From contig CAYLPU010000167.1 of NCBI GenBank assembly GCA_964385635.1, positions 1 through 5,839 of the forward strand: a stretch of DNA of 5,839 bases, in the 5' to 3' direction. Both the position numbers and the translations under genes were made by a program. Positions 4,805 to 5,839 of this stretch are shown here, in pieces. Origin of the DNA: CAYLPU01 sp964385635 (GTDB taxonomy: Bacteria > Chloroflexota > Anaerolineae > B4-G1). Positions within the stretch are counted from its first letter, which is position 1, and every line of letters starts with the position of its first letter. Below the pieces are notes generated by a model. That model did not search any database. It saw only the letters and a list, made by a program, of their open reading frames with translations, and had not been told where the DNA came from.

Positions 4805-5839
4805 AATATCGCCCGCGCCGCCACCAGGCCGGAGGCGGAGGCTTGTACCAGCCCGCGCGTGATGCCCGCCCCATCGCCGCAGGCGTACAACCCGTGCACT
4901 TCCGTCTCCAGTTCCGGCGTCAGCCTGATGCGGTTGGAGTAGAACTTGACTTCGACTCCGTAGAGCAGTGTGTGACGCGAGCAGACACCCGGCATCACCT
5001 GATCCAGCGCGTGCAGCATCTCCAGAAGGTTGACGATGTAGCGATAGGGCAGCACCAGCCCCAGGTCTCCTGGCGTCGCGCTCTTGAGCGTGGGGGTGAC
5101 GATGGATCGGCTCAGCCGCTGGGCATTGGTGCGACGGCCGGCCTCCAGGTCGCCTAGTCGCTGCACCAGCACGCCACCGCTCAAGAGATTCGCCAGCCGG
5201 GCGATAGATTGTCCATAAGCGACCGGGTCGTCGAATGGCTCGGTAAAGCGCTTGCTCACCAGCAGCGCGAAGTTGGTGTTGTCCGTTTTGTGGTCGGCGT
5301 AGGAGTGGCCATTGACGGTGATCACGCCGCCCGCATATTCCAGCGTGACCTCTCCGTGGGGGCAGACGCAGAAGGTCCGCACCAGGTCATCGAAGGTGCG
5401 CGAGTGGTACAGGAACTTGAACTCGTAGAGCAGGCGGGTGATAGGCTCTGCCACTACCGCCGGCACCTCGACCCGCACACCCAGGTCCACAGGGTTACAG
5501 GTCAGCGCGAGACCCAACTCGTCGGCGACGCGCTTGAACCATCTGGCTCCTTCCCGCCCCGGCGCTACGATCACTCGCCCTGCTTCGATCACCTCTCCGC
5601 GCTCCGTCTCGATGCCGGCGACGACCCCATCGTTTGCCAGCACCTTCGTCACCGGTGTGAGCAGCTCCACGTGGACTCCCCGCTCCACCAGGTCTTCATA
5701 CATACGTCCCATGATCTCGGCACTGTGTTCTGTGCCAATGTGGCGGATGGGAATCGAGACGAGGCGCAATCCAGCCAGTATTCTCTCTAGCAGTTTGTCG
5801 GAGAGGAAGCTTTGGTAGCTCATGATCGACAAACGGCAA
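4795..5839 (-). CDS. FAD-dependent dehydrogenase, COG2509 type, partial (5' end outside window)
   Basis: The C-terminal 347 codons of a cytoplasmic flavoprotein oxidoreductase are visible. Signature stretches, counted from the TTG at 5832-5830, are PIRHIGTE (28-35), VIVAPGREGARW (87-98), NPVDLGVRVEVPA (113-125), TVNGHSYADHKTDNTNFALLVSK (172-194), RLGDLEAGRR (225-234), LLYGVEVKFYS (289-299) and a C-terminal flavin-binding GDGAGITRGLVQASASG (319-335). These fit uncharacterised FAD-dependent dehydrogenases of COG2509. Family members are about 460-500 aa with an N-terminal GxGxxG Rossmann motif, which is absent here and should lie right of the window. The frame stays open to the edge. The TTG at 5832 and the ATG at 5823 lack a Shine-Dalgarno and are probably internal. 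The substrate is unknown. If the gene did start at 5823 it would be a truncated pseudogene. Confidence 0.88.
   Translation of the reverse strand, partial: CRLSIMSYQSFLSDKLLERILAGLRLVSIPIRHIGTEHSAEIMGRMYEDLVERGVHVELLTPVTKVLANDGVVAGIETERGEVIEAGRVIVAPGREGARWFKRVADELGLALTCNPVDLGVRVEVPAVVAEPITRLLYEFKFLYHSRTFDDLVRTFCVCPHGEVTLEYAGGVITVNGHSYADHKTDNTNFALLVSKRFTEPFDDPVAYGQSIARLANLLSGGVLVQRLGDLEAGRRTNAQRLSRSIVTPTLKSATPGDLGLVLPYRYIVNLLEMLHALDQVMPGVCSRHTLLYGVEVKFYSNRIRLTPELETEVHGLYACGDGAGITRGLVQASASGLVAARAILGD

Noticed and set aside
4261..5157. 298-codon plus-strand frame across the MFS/dehydrogenase junction
   Set aside because: It overlaps two well-supported genes in other frames and reads as Gly/Ala/Arg-rich low-complexity sequence without motifs.

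Overview
The window looks like chromosomal housekeeping DNA from a moderately GC-rich bacterium, most likely a member of the Chloroflexota (Anaerolineae/Caldilineae type). The phylum is an inference. It rests on the GyrA N-terminus, on a zinc-ribbon plus cold-shock-domain protein, and on a high density of small palindromic and heptanucleotide intergenic repeats, including the element whose translation gives the familiar HSERSEES / FATLRMT peptides. I found no defence system, phage, transposase, CRISPR array, tRNA or rRNA. The unusual content is in the repeats and control signals around four ordinary genes.

Layout, left to right. Positions 1-202 hold no gene. They contain four exact copies of a 21-bp tandem repeat (1-84, possibly continuing left of the window), then three short inverted repeats (94-122, 145-163, 185-209); the last holds the stop codon of the first gene. 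On the minus strand, 203-649 encodes a 148-aa zinc-ribbon/cold-shock protein. It lies 68 bp downstream of gyrA (718-3168, minus, 816 aa), a complete type IIA topoisomerase A subunit. Most of that gap is an array of seven degenerate heptamers, which also supplies the last two codons and the stop of gyrA. The two genes probably share one transcript.

The 355-bp gap 3169-3523 separates divergent genes and is full of signals. It has a near-consensus sigma70 promoter reading into gyrA (TTGACA, 17 bp, TATAGT), with an 8-bp inverted repeat flanking its -35 box and two A5 tracts upstream. A second heptamer array occupies most of the predicted gyrA 5' UTR, and a small hairpin covers part of the gyrA ribosome-binding site. 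It also has a 69-bp palindromic repeat (3321-3389) and a third heptamer run overlapping the -35 of a rightward promoter. That promoter lies so close to the next ATG that a leaderless mRNA is likely.

On the plus strand, 3524-4798 encodes a 424-aa MFS transporter. It converges on a minus-strand FAD-dependent dehydrogenase of the COG2509 type (4795 to the right edge, N-terminus missing). The two stop codons share the palindrome CTAG and lie inside a perfect 7-bp-stem hairpin that could end transcription from both sides. gyrA and the cold-shock gene plausibly work together in DNA topology and cold/nucleic-acid homeostasis; the transporter and dehydrogenase have no visible functional link to them.
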